A DNA stretch of 64,000 nucleotides, taken from assembly GCF_002287065.1 (NCBI RefSeq), contig NZ_NSJZ01000005.1, positions 124,001-188,000 of the forward strand. The letters run 5' to 3'. Positions 38,544-47,967 of the stretch are shown in pieces (the first letter of the stretch is position 1; each line of letters opens with the position of its first letter). Source of the stretch: Paracoccus salipaludis. GTDB taxonomy: Bacteria; Pseudomonadota; Alphaproteobacteria; Rhodobacterales; Rhodobacteraceae. The position numbers were made by a program, and so were the translations under genes. The notes beneath the pieces are model-generated. The model did no database searches and had not been told where the DNA came from. It was given only the letters and a program-made list of their open reading frames with translations.

Positions 38544-40156
38544 ACGACGCGACCCTGCCCGCCGCGGGGGTCGCGGCGGCGGCCCTGCCGGTGTCCACGC
38601 GGGTGATGAACCTCGCCACCTTCCTCACCCAGTCCGCCCGCCGCCTGCCCGATCAGGTTGCGCTGGTCATGGGCGAGCGCCGCTGGACCTGGGCCGAGTT
38701 CGAGGCCCGCACCGATGCGCTGGCAGTCGCGCTTCAGGACCGGCTGGGGCTGAAGAAGGGCGACAGGGTGCTGTGCCAGTCGCAGAACTGCCCCGAGATG
38801 ATGCAGGCCATGTTCGCCGTCTGGCGCGCGGGCGGGGTCTGGGTGCCCGCGAACTTCCGCCAGACGCCCGAGGAAGTGGCCTATCAGGTGCAGGCCTCGG
38901 GCGCGGTGGGGCTTGTCTGCAACGCGGCCTTCCCCGACCACGCCGCGGCCTGCGGCGATCTGGGCTTCACGCTTTCCATCGGCGGCGGTGCCTTCGGCAC
39001 CTCGCTGGAAGCGCTGACCGAGGACTACATGGGCCAGCGCCCCCGGGTGGCGGTGGTGGACCGCGACGATCCCTGCTGGTTCTTCTTCACCTCGGGCACC
39101 ACGGGGCGGCCCAAGGCATCCGTTCTGACCCATGGGCAGATGGCCTTCGTGGTGACGAACCATCTCGCCGACCTGATGCCGGGGCTGACGCCCGCCGACG
39201 CCTCGCTGGTCGTGGCGCCCTTGTCGCATGGCGCGGGCGTCCACCAGCTGACGCAGGTCGCGCGCGGGGTGAAGACCGTGCTGATGCCGTCCGAAAGGTT
39301 CGACGTGGACACCGTCTGCGCCCTTATCGCGGAATGGCGCGTGTCCACCATCTTCACCGTCCCCACGATCCTCAAGCTGATCGTCGAGCATCCCGCGGCG
39401 GCCACGGCCGACCTGTCCTCGCTGCGCTATGTCATCTACGCCGGCGCGCCCATGTACCGCGAGGACCAGAAGCGCGCGCTGGAGGTGCTGGGCCCGGTGC
39501 TGGTCCAGTATTTCGGCTTGGGCGAGGTCACGGGCGCGATCACCGTCCTGCCCACGTATCTGCACAGCGCCACGGATGACGGCCTGACCGGCACCTGCGG
39601 CTTTGCCCGCACGGGGCTTGAGGTGCAGGTGCAGGACGACAGCGGCGTTGAGGTCGCGCCGGGCGAGACGGGCGAGCTTTGCGTGACCGGCCCCGCCGTC
39701 TTCGCGGGCTACTGGAACAACCCCAAGGCCAATGCCGAATCTTTCCGCAACGGCTGGTTCCGCACCGGCGACCTCGGCCACATGGACGCGCGCGGCTTCT
39801 TCTACATCACCGGGCGCAAGTCCGACATGTTCATCTCGGGCGGCTCGAACGTCTATCCGCGCGAGGTCGAGGAGAAGATCCTGACCCATCCCGCCATCAG
39901 CGAGGTCGCCGTGCTGGGGATGCCCGATCCCCTGTGGGGCGAGGTCGGCTGGGCCGTCTGCGTCCCGCGCGAGGGCGCGGCGGTCACGCCCGAGGACCTG
40001 GCCGCGCATCTGGACGGCAAGCTGTCGCGCTACAAGCTGCCGCGCCGCTTCGTGATGTGGGACGCCCTGCCGAAGTCGGCTTATGGCAAGATCACCAAGA
40101 AGATGATCCGCGAGGAGTTGGAACGGCAGGGCTTGGCCGGGGACGCGCAGGCATGA
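38540..40156 (+). CDS. AMP-dependent acyl-CoA synthetase/ligase
   Basis: 538 residues of the ANL superfamily. The phosphate-binding loop is FTSGTTGRPKASVLTH; motif YFGLGEVTG, then GWFRTGDLGHMDARGFFYITGRKSDMF and GGSNVYPREVEE at the hinge, and the catalytic Lys in YGKITKKM. It activates a carboxylic acid to its acyl-CoA via acyl-AMP. Sits between thiolase and the PPC-domain gene with four-base overlaps on both sides. Substrate not readable, likely the acid imported by the TRAP system. Confidence 0.93.
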   Translation: MNDATLPAAGVAAAALPVSTRVMNLATFLTQSARRLPDQVALVMGERRWTWAEFEARTDALAVALQDRLGLKKGDRVLCQSQNCPEMMQAMFAVWRAGGVWVPANFRQTPEEVAYQVQASGAVGLVCNAAFPDHAAACGDLGFTLSIGGGAFGTSLEALTEDYMGQRPRVAVVDRDDPCWFFFTSGTTGRPKASVLTHGQMAFVVTNHLADLMPGLTPADASLVVAPLSHGAGVHQLTQVARGVKTVLMPSERFDVDTVCALIAEWRVSTIFTVPTILKLIVEHPAAATADLSSLRYVIYAGAPMYREDQKRALEVLGPVLVQYFGLGEVTGAITVLPTYLHSATDDGLTGTCGFARTGLEVQVQDDSGVEVAPGETGELCVTGPAVFAGYWNNPKANAESFRNGWFRTGDLGHMDARGFFYITGRKSDMFISGGSNVYPREVEEKILTHPAISEVAVLGMPDPLWGEVGWAVCVPREGAAVTPEDLAAHLDGKLSRYKLPRRFVMWDALPKSAYGKITKKMIREELERQGLAGDAQA

Positions 40157-41031
40157 CCCCGGACGCAGCCGGGGCCCGGACGGACACGGAGCCTTCCGGG
40201 CGGAAGGCCCGCATGGTCCACCCCGGCCCGCGTGCGGCCCGGCGGGTGCAGGCGGCGCGGACGCGGCTGGTGCCGGTCGCGGGCACCCTCCTCGCGGGCG
40301 AGACGGTGATGGCGGGGGTCGCGCGGCTCTTCGCCGAGGCGGGCTGTCCGGGGGGCGTGGTCTTCCTGGACGGCGTGACCTGCGATCCCATGCGCTATGT
40401 CCTGCCGGCGCTTTCCCGTGACGCCTCGCACGCGGCATGGTATTCGGACACCTTCGCCCCCGAAGGCCCGGTGCGGATCGAGAGTGCCACCGCCAGCGTC
40501 GGCCAGCGCGAGAGCGCGGCTTTCCTGCATTGCCACGGGATCTGGGGCACGGGCGAAAGCAAGACCATGGGTCACCTGCTGCCGCTGGACAGCGTTGTCG
40601 CGCAGGATGCGCCCGTGACCGGCATCGGCGCGCGGGACGCCTGGTTCGACTCGCGCCCGGATGCCGAGACGAACTTCACCCTGTTCCAGATTTCGGGCGG
40701 CCAGTCCGGCGCCCATGGCCTTCTGGCCCGCATCGCGCCGGGCGAGGATGTCGTGACCGCCGTCGAGGCCCTTTGTGCCGGTGCAGGGTGGAGCGATGCC
40801 CGCATCCACGGCCTCGGCAGCATCGACCATATCCTGTTTCAGGACGGCACCCGCGTCGATTGCCTTGCCACCGAACTGCGCTTCGCGGGCGCGCGGGTCG
40901 AGGGCGGCCGCGCCCATCTGCCGATCGACGTCGTGGACATCGACGGCACCATCTCTCACGGCGTGCTGGCGCGCGGGGCGAACCCCGTGGGCGTGACGCT
41001 GGAAATCCTGATCGAACCACCCAAGGACTGA
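40153..41031 (+). CDS. Tandem PPC/DUF296 domain protein of unknown function
   Basis: 292 residues with two PPC (DUF296) domains: about 35-160 (LVPVAGTLLAGETVMAGVARLFAEAG, FLHCHGIW, TMGHLLPLDS) and about 175-290 (LLARIAPGEDVVTAVEALCAGAG, IHGLGSI, LPIDVVDIDG, NPVGVTLEILIEP). The first domain keeps the His-x-His and GH motifs that in DUF296 proteins may bind metal; the second has G-S-I and no H-x-H. PPC domains occur in plant AT-hook proteins and bacterial orphans with no settled enzyme role. Overlaps the ligase and precedes the SDR. Confidence 0.8.
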   Translation: MTPDAAGARTDTEPSGRKARMVHPGPRAARRVQAARTRLVPVAGTLLAGETVMAGVARLFAEAGCPGGVVFLDGVTCDPMRYVLPALSRDASHAAWYSDTFAPEGPVRIESATASVGQRESAAFLHCHGIWGTGESKTMGHLLPLDSVVAQDAPVTGIGARDAWFDSRPDAETNFTLFQISGGQSGAHGLLARIAPGEDVVTAVEALCAGAGWSDARIHGLGSIDHILFQDGTRVDCLATELRFAGARVEGGRAHLPIDVVDIDGTISHGVLARGANPVGVTLEILIEPPKD

Positions 41032-41033
41032 CC

Positions 41034-41792
41034 ATGACCACCAAAGTTGCCCTCGTCACCGGCGCCGCGCGCGGGATCGGCCTTGCCGCCACCGAGATCT
41101 TCCTGGAACGCGGCTGGCAGGTCGCCATGGTGGACCGCGACGGGGACGAGCTGGCCACCGCCTCGGGCACGCTGCAGGGCGTCCATCCCATCGTGGCCGA
41201 CGTGTCCATCCCCGAGCAGGTCGAGCAGATGCGAGACCAGGCGCTGGCCCGCTTCGGCCGCATCGACGCGCTGGTGAACAACGCCGGCGTGGCGCTGTTC
41301 TCGCGCGCGCCGTCCGTCAGCTTCGCGCAGTGGCGCGAGGTGATGGCCACGAACCTCGACGGCGTATTCCTGTGCACCCAGGCGCTGACGCCCGCGCTGG
41401 CCGAAACCAAGGGCGCCATCGTCAACATCGCCTCGATCTCGGGGCTGCGGGCCTCCACGCTGCGGGTGGCCTATGGCACCTCGAAGGCCGCCGTCATCCA
41501 CCTGACCAAGCAATATGCCGCCGAACTGGGCGAGTTGGGCATCCGCGTGAACTGCATCGCCCCCGGCCCCGTCCGCACCAAGCTGGCGATGGCCGTCCAC
41601 GCGCCCGAGATCATCGCCGCCTATTACGACGCGATCCCGCTGAACCGCTATGGCGAGGCGCGCGAGATCGCCGAAGGCATCGTCTTCCTGTGCTCGGACA
41701 ACGCGAGCTTCGTCACCGGCCAGACCCTGGCCGTGGACGGGGGTTTCGACGCGACGGGCGTGGGCCTGCCCGCGCTGCGCCGGGGCGACTGA
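41034..41792 (+). CDS. SDR family oxidoreductase
   Basis: 252 residues, classical short-chain dehydrogenase: cofactor loop TGAARGIGLA, NNAGV, catalytic Ser in IASISG and YGTSK with Tyr and Lys, then PGPVRTKLA. The residue after the second strand is Asp (AMVDRDGD), which favours NAD(H). It probably oxidises a beta-hydroxy or other alcohol intermediate of the pathway. Last gene of the operon; convergent with dppF, three bases between stops. Confidence 0.93.
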   Translation: MTTKVALVTGAARGIGLAATEIFLERGWQVAMVDRDGDELATASGTLQGVHPIVADVSIPEQVEQMRDQALARFGRIDALVNNAGVALFSRAPSVSFAQWREVMATNLDGVFLCTQALTPALAETKGAIVNIASISGLRASTLRVAYGTSKAAVIHLTKQYAAELGELGIRVNCIAPGPVRTKLAMAVHAPEIIAAYYDAIPLNRYGEAREIAEGIVFLCSDNASFVTGQTLAVDGGFDATGVGLPALRRGD

Positions 41793-41795
41793 GGC

Positions 41796-42553
<758 letters not shown>

Positions 42554-42557
<4 letters not shown>

Positions 42558-43438
42558 CGCAGGCCCCCGGGCAGGGCCTCGGTCATCGAGGCATCGACCA
42601 GCGGACCGTCGCGCCAGGCCTCGGCCCGTTCCAGCACGGGCAGGCGGTCCACGGGCGCGTCCAGCCGCGGCAGGCTGTTCAGCAGGCCCTGCGTATAGGG
42701 ATGGCGCGCCGAATGCAGGTCGCGGGCGGCCAGCGTTTCCACGATGCGGCCCGCATACATGATCAGCACCCGGTCGCAGAACTGCGCCACAAGATTCAGG
42801 TCGTGGCTGATGAAGATCAGCCCCATGCCCCGGTCGCGCACCAGGTCGTCCATGATCCGCAGCACCTCGGCCCGCACCGACACGTCCAGCGCCGAGGTCG
42901 GCTCGTCCGCGATCAGGATCTCGGGGCCGGCGGCCAGCATCATGGCGATCATGATGCGCTGGCCCATGCCGCCCGAGACCTCGTGCGGATAGGACTGGAA
43001 GACCCGCTCGGGATCGCGGATGCGGACGGCTTCCAGCATCTCCAGCGCCTTCAGGCGCGCGGCGGCGCGGCCCGCGCCGCTGTGCAGGCGGTAGGCCTCG
43101 ACGATCTGGTCGCCCACGCGCATGACGGGATTCAGGCTGAACTTGGGGTCCTGCATGACCATGGCGATGCGGCGGCCCCTGATGCGCCGGCGCTCGCGTT
43201 CCGGCAGGTTCAGGATGTCCTGCCCGCCCAGGGTCAGCGCCTGCGCCGCCACCTGCCCCGGCGGCCGGACAAGGCCCAGGATCGCGCGGCCGGTCATGGA
43301 CTTGCCCGAGCCGCTTTCGCCCACCACGCCCAGCCTTTCGCGGCCAAGGTCGAAGGACACGCCGCGCACGGCCTCGAACATCCCCTGCCGCGAGGGGAAG
43401 CTCACGCGCAGGTCGCGGACGGACAGAAGCGCGCTCAT
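42554..43438 (-). CDS. dppD: Dipeptide/oligopeptide ABC transporter ATP-binding protein DppD
   Basis: 294 residues. Walker A GESGSGKSM, Q-loop MQDPKFSLNP, signature VSGGMGQRIMIAM, Walker B ILIADEPTSALDV, switch SHDLNL, and the C-terminal oligopeptide-transporter motif (HSARHPYTQGLLNSLPRLD). Notable: the signature has M in place of Q (SGGMGQR), as in many DppD proteins. ATGA overlaps with dppC and dppF. Confidence 0.93.
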
Positions 43439-44343
43439 TCCCCCGCCCCCTTGGGATCCAGCACGTCGCGCAAGCCGTCGCCCAGGAAGTTGAAGGCGAG
43501 GCTGACGAGGAAGATGGCGATCCCCGGCATCGCCGCCACCCACCAGTGGTCGAGGATGTAGGTCCGCCCGTCCGAGATCATGGCCCCCCATTCCGGCGCC
43601 GGCGGCTGCGCGCCAAGGCCAAGGAAGCCAAGCCCCGCCGCCGACAGGATGATCCCCGCCATGTCCAGCGCCACCCGAACGATCAGCGAGCTGAGGCACA
43701 AGGGCCAGATGTGCAGGATCAGCAGCCGCGGCGCCGAGGCGCCCTGCATCCGCGCCGCCGCGATGAAATCGGCGTTGCGGATGGTCAGCGTCTCGGCCCG
43801 CGCAAGCCGCGCGTATGGGGGCCAGCCGGTCAGGGCCAGCGCAAGGACGGCGTTGGTCACGCTGGGGCCCAGCGCGGCCACGAAGGCCAGCGCGAGGATC
43901 AGCTTGGGGAAGGCCAGGAAGATGTCGGTGATCCGCATCAGCACCTGGTCCACCCAGCCGCCCGCGAAGCCCGCGACCGTCCCGATCAGCAGCCCGATCA
44001 GGGGCGAGATCAGCGCGACCGTGCCCACGATGAACAGCGTGATGCGCGAGCCCCAGATCAGCCGCGACAGGATGTCCCGGCCCAGCGCGTCGGTGCCCAG
44101 CCAATGCTCGGCGGATGGCGGTTGCAGCCGGTCGGCCAGGTCCTGCGCAAAGGGGCTTTGCGGCGCGATCCACGGGGCGAAGATCGCGGTCCCCACCAGC
44201 AGGACCAGGATCACCAGCCCCAGCAGGGCCAGGTGGTTCGACCGGAACACCAGCCACCCCTGGTAGAAGGCCCCCAGCCGCGCCTGCCGCCGGGTCTGGG
44301 GCGCATCCGTCAGAAGCCAGTCGCGCAGGGAAACGTCGCTCAT
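43435..44343 (-). CDS. dppC: Dipeptide/oligopeptide ABC transporter permease DppC
   Basis: 302 residues with six membrane helices. OppC-type features: an N-terminal helix NHLALLGLVILVLLVGTAIFAPW, the motif HWLGTDALGRDILSRLIWGSRI, and the EAA loop YARLARAETLTIRNADFIAAARMQGAS facing the ATPases. Substrate translocation subunit, paired with DppB. Coupled to its neighbours by ATGA overlaps. Confidence 0.93.
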   Translation of the reverse strand: MSDVSLRDWLLTDAPQTRRQARLGAFYQGWLVFRSNHLALLGLVILVLLVGTAIFAPWIAPQSPFAQDLADRLQPPSAEHWLGTDALGRDILSRLIWGSRITLFIVGTVALISPLIGLLIGTVAGFAGGWVDQVLMRITDIFLAFPKLILALAFVAALGPSVTNAVLALALTGWPPYARLARAETLTIRNADFIAAARMQGASAPRLLILHIWPLCLSSLIVRVALDMAGIILSAAGLGFLGLGAQPPAPEWGAMISDGRTYILDHWWVAAMPGIAIFLVSLAFNFLGDGLRDVLDPKGAGE

Positions 44344-45407
44344 TTCGACCTCGGGTCGAGGACGCGGTAAAGGATGTCGGACAGAAGGTTCAGCACCACG
44401 AAGCAGGTGCCGACAACGACCGTGCCGCCCAGGACCGCGTTCATGTCGCCCGCCAGCAGCGCCTTGGTGATGTAGCTGCCGATGCCGGGCCAGCTGAAGA
44501 TGATCTCGGTCAGGACGGAGCCTTCCAGAAGCGAGCCGAAGCTCAGCGCGATGACGGTGATCAGGGGAATGGCGATGTTGCGGAAGGCATGGCCCCAGAC
44601 GACGCGCCATTCCGGCAGGCCCTTGACCCGCGCGGTGGTGATGTATTCCGCCGACAGCTGTTCCAGCATGAAGCTGCGCGTCATGCGGCTGATGTAGGCG
44701 AGGCTGAAATAGCCCAGCAGGCTTGCGGGCAGGATGATGTGGCTGAAGGCGTCGCGGAAGGCGGGCCAGTCGCCCGCCAGCGCCGTGTCCAGCAGCATCA
44801 GGCCCGTGCGCGTCTCGACCATGCCGTCGAACAGGATGCCCTGCCGTCCCGGCCCGCCGACCCAGCCGAGGATGCCGTAGAAGACCAGCAGGCCCATCAG
44901 CCCCAGCCAGAAGATCGGCACCGAATAGCCGACTAGCGCCACCACGCGCGCCACCTGGTCGATCCAGCGCCCGCGGTTCGCGGCGGCGACCACGCCCAGC
45001 GGCACGCCGATCACGACGCCGATCAGCGTCCCGAGGCTGGCCAGTTCCAGCGTGGCGGGAAAGACGCGGCGCAAGTCCTCGGCCACCGGATGCCCGGTTG
45101 AGATCGAGCGCCCGAAGTCGCCCTGCAGCACGTCCCCGATATAGCGCAGGAACTGGATCACGAGGGGCTGGTCGAGGCCCATCGCCTGACGCGCGGCGTC
45201 GTACTGGGCCTGCGTGGCGCGCTCGCCCACGACCTTCAGCACCGGGTCGATCGGCATGACCCGCCCGATGATGAAGGTCACCAGCAGCAGCCCCAGCATC
45301 GTCAGGACCAGCGATAAAAGCACGCCGCCCACGCCGCGCAGCCGCCGCCAGGCGGGGCTGCGGGAACGGGACTGCGGCCCCGGCACTTGGGCGGTTTCCA
45401 GGCTCAC
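44340..45407 (-). CDS. dppB: Dipeptide/oligopeptide ABC transporter permease DppB
   Basis: 355 residues; six membrane helices. OppB-type pattern: LVTFIIGRVMPIDPVLKVVGERAT after the first helix, LDQPLVIQFLRYIGDVLQGDFGRSI, and the EAA loop YISRMTRSFMLEQLSAEYITTARVKGL. GTG start at 45407 with AAGGGCGAG from the end of dppA as binding site, four bases after the dppA stop. Forms the channel with DppC. Confidence 0.92.
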   Translation of the reverse strand: MSLETAQVPGPQSRSRSPAWRRLRGVGGVLLSLVLTMLGLLLVTFIIGRVMPIDPVLKVVGERATQAQYDAARQAMGLDQPLVIQFLRYIGDVLQGDFGRSISTGHPVAEDLRRVFPATLELASLGTLIGVVIGVPLGVVAAANRGRWIDQVARVVALVGYSVPIFWLGLMGLLVFYGILGWVGGPGRQGILFDGMVETRTGLMLLDTALAGDWPAFRDAFSHIILPASLLGYFSLAYISRMTRSFMLEQLSAEYITTARVKGLPEWRVVWGHAFRNIAIPLITVIALSFGSLLEGSVLTEIIFSWPGIGSYITKALLAGDMNAVLGGTVVVGTCFVVLNLLSDILYRVLDPRSK

Positions 45408-45411
45408 CCGC

Positions 45412-47010
45412 TCACTCGCCCTTGGTGACCTGCTTGTAGGGCGCGCTGATCACCGAGCCGCCGGTGGACCAGTTCTGGACGTTGGCCTGCATCCCGTCCC
45501 GTGCCACGCGCTGGAACAGCGGGATGATTGGCGCCTCGGCCTGATAGCGCTTCTGCAGGTCCACATACATCTGGCGGCGCTTCTCGGTATCCTGCTCGAC
45601 GGTCGCGGCGTCGACGGCGGCGTTCATGTCGGCGGGCACCGCATAGGCGTTGCGCCAGGCCAGAAGGCCGGTCAGCCCGGCCTCGTCCGAGTTGTCGGGG
45701 TTGTAGGCGAAGGTCCCCGCGTTGGTCTGGGGGTCGGCGTAATCCGGGCCCCATTCGCCCAGGAAGATCGGCACCTCGCGGGCGCGATAGGCGTCCAGCA
45801 CCTGCGCGCCGGTCATCTGCTCGATCTCCAGCGTCAGGCCGACCTGGGCCATGGCGTTCTGCAGGGACTGCGCCACGTCCAGGTATTCGCGGATATCGCG
45901 CACCTTTGTCGTGACCGTGCCGCTCGTGATGCCCGCGTCGGTCAGGATCTTGCGGGCCTTTTCCACGTCATAGGTCCAGGGGTCCTCTTCCAGCGCGCCG
46001 AGGTAGCCTTCGGGCAGGAAGGCCTGGTGCGTCTTCCACTGGCCCTTGAGGAACGAGGCCTCCATCCCGGCGTAATCGACCAGGTATTTCATGGCCTCGA
46101 TCACCGGGGGCTGGGACAGCAGCGGGTCCTTCTGGTTCAGCCCCATGTAGAGGATGCGGCCCTTCAGCTCCTCGCTGAACTTGATGGCAGGGTTGCCCGC
46201 CAGCGCGTCGACGTCGGTGGGCGTCAGGTTGCGCGCCACGTCGATGTCGCCCGCTTCCAGCTGCAGGCGCTGGGCGCTGGATTCCTGCACGTTGCGCACG
46301 ATCACCCGCTTCATCGCGGGCGCGCCGCCCCAGTAGCCGTCGTTGGCGACAAGCTGGACGACCTCGTTCGGGCGCCAGGCGGCCAGGCTGTAGGGCCCCG
46401 AGCCCGCGCCGTTGGTGGACAGCCAGGCATTGCCCAGGTCGTCGCCCTGGGCGTTGGCCATCACCGTTTCCTTGTCGATCACGGCGGCGTTGCTGGCAGC
46501 GAGGCAGTTCAGCACGAAGGACTGCGCATAGGGCTTGTCCAGCCGCAGGGTCAGCGTCCGCCCCTCGGCCGTGATCATCTGGTCCACGTTTTCGGGCGTG
46601 AAGCCGAACTGGGTCAGGATGAAGGCCGGGGTCTTGTTCAGCTTGACCATGCGCTGCAGCGACCAGGCGGCGTCTTCGGCGCGGACGGGGTTGCCCGACT
46701 GGAAGGTCACGCCTTCGCGCATGGTCAGGGTCAGGGTCAGCCCGTCACTGCTCATCTGCCAGCTTTCGGCAAGGCTGGGCTGATAGCCCTTGGACAGGTC
46801 CAGCGCGTCGAAATCGACCAGGCGGTCATACAGGTTCTGGGTGACGTCGTTGCCCGAGAACTCGAAGCTCTGCGCGGGGTCGAGGCTGATGATGTCGTCG
46901 ATCTGCGCGGCGACCACCAGCGTGTGGGCGGGGGTCTCGGCGTAAGCCGCCGGGGCAAGCGCGAGGGCGGATGCCAGCAGCAGCGCGCGGGCGGAAAACG
47001 AAAGCGTCAT
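45412..47010 (-). CDS. dppA: Dipeptide/oligopeptide ABC transporter substrate-binding protein DppA
   Basis: 532 residues, solute-binding family 5. Signal peptide (ARALLLASALALAPAAYA). Family marks: DIISLDPAQSFEFSGNDVTQNLYDRLVDFD near the N-terminus, TREGVTFQSGNPVRAEDAAWSLQRM-like and NGAGSGPYSLAAWRPNEVVQLVANDGYWGGAPAMKRV. Periplasmic receptor for peptides or related compounds such as opines or glutathione. First gene of the operon, divergent from the histidine phosphatase. True ligand unknown. Confidence 0.93.
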   Translation of the reverse strand: MTLSFSARALLLASALALAPAAYAETPAHTLVVAAQIDDIISLDPAQSFEFSGNDVTQNLYDRLVDFDALDLSKGYQPSLAESWQMSSDGLTLTLTMREGVTFQSGNPVRAEDAAWSLQRMVKLNKTPAFILTQFGFTPENVDQMITAEGRTLTLRLDKPYAQSFVLNCLAASNAAVIDKETVMANAQGDDLGNAWLSTNGAGSGPYSLAAWRPNEVVQLVANDGYWGGAPAMKRVIVRNVQESSAQRLQLEAGDIDVARNLTPTDVDALAGNPAIKFSEELKGRILYMGLNQKDPLLSQPPVIEAMKYLVDYAGMEASFLKGQWKTHQAFLPEGYLGALEEDPWTYDVEKARKILTDAGITSGTVTTKVRDIREYLDVAQSLQNAMAQVGLTLEIEQMTGAQVLDAYRAREVPIFLGEWGPDYADPQTNAGTFAYNPDNSDEAGLTGLLAWRNAYAVPADMNAAVDAATVEQDTEKRRQMYVDLQKRYQAEAPIIPLFQRVARDGMQANVQNWSTGGSVISAPYKQVTKGE

Positions 47011-47199
47011 GGTCCTGTTCCTGTCGGTTCTGGCGCCGGTCCTCGTCGTTCGGCCGCGGGCAAGCGCATGGGAAGACTGGCCGGTTCGTCCGGCTCTGCA
47101 TCGTTGGTGCGCCATCCTGCCCCGCGACGCAAGCATCACGATGGCGCAACCCGGCCCCCCCCGTCCGTGTTGTCCGTCAGACGAATGCGGGGGACGATG

Positions 47200-47967
47200 A
47201 TGACGCCAAGATGGCCCGAGCGGCTGTGGATCGTGCGGCATGGCGAAAGCGCGGGCAACGTGGCGCGCGACTTCGCCTATCAGCAGGGCCTGCCCCGGAT
47301 CGACCTGACCGGCCGGGACGTGGACGTGCCGCTGTCGCCGCTGGGCGAACAGCAGGCGCGCGCCCTGGGCCGCTGGTTCGCCTCGGGGGCCGAGGACGGG
47401 CGGCCGAACGTCGTCCTCGCCTCGCCCTATCTCCGGGCGATGGAAACGGCGCGGCTGTTCCGCGAGGCCGGGGGCTGCCCCGCCGATACCCGCATCCACC
47501 TGGACGAGCGGCTGCGGGAAAAGGAATTCGGCATCCTCGACGGCCTGACCGGCCTCGGCATCCGCGCCGAGCATCCCCAGCAGGCGGAACTGCGCGCATC
47601 ACTGGGCAAGTTCTACCACCGCCCGCCGGGGGGCGAGAGCTGGTGCGACGTGATCTTCCGCCTGCGCGCGCTGATGGACACGGTCGGGCTGCATCACGGC
47701 GGCTGCCGGGTGATGATCGTGGCCCACCAGGTCGTCGTCCTTTGCCTGCGCTACCTCATCGAGGGGCTGACCGAGCAGGAGATCCTGGCCATCGACCGCG
47801 AAGGGGATGTCGCCAACTGCTCGATCACCGAATACCGCTGGGAGCCGGGCGCCGAGGGCACGGACGGCGGGCTGCAACTGATCCGCTACAACGTCACCGC
47901 GCCCATGGAGGCCGAGGCCACCCCCGTCACCCGCGAGCCCGACGCGATCGTGGGGAACCGGGGATGA
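47200..47967 (+). CDS. Histidine phosphatase family protein
   Basis: 255 residues. The catalytic R-H-G-E motif is WIVRHGESAGN, where the His is phosphorylated; a second catalytic His lies in MIVAHQVVVLCLRYLIEG, and the acid residue in LREKEFGILDGLT. The phosphoglycerate-mutase-like fold acts on sugar phosphates or phosphoproteins. ATG 47200 has GGGGG six bases upstream; ATG 47197 is one codon earlier. Its TGA overlaps the start of the NAD(P)HX dehydratase, which suggests a shared metabolic task. Confidence 0.88.
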   Translation: MTPRWPERLWIVRHGESAGNVARDFAYQQGLPRIDLTGRDVDVPLSPLGEQQARALGRWFASGAEDGRPNVVLASPYLRAMETARLFREAGGCPADTRIHLDERLREKEFGILDGLTGLGIRAEHPQQAELRASLGKFYHRPPGGESWCDVIFRLRALMDTVGLHHGGCRVMIVAHQVVVLCLRYLIEGLTEQEILAIDREGDVANCSITEYRWEPGAEGTDGGLQLIRYNVTAPMEAEATPVTREPDAIVGNRG

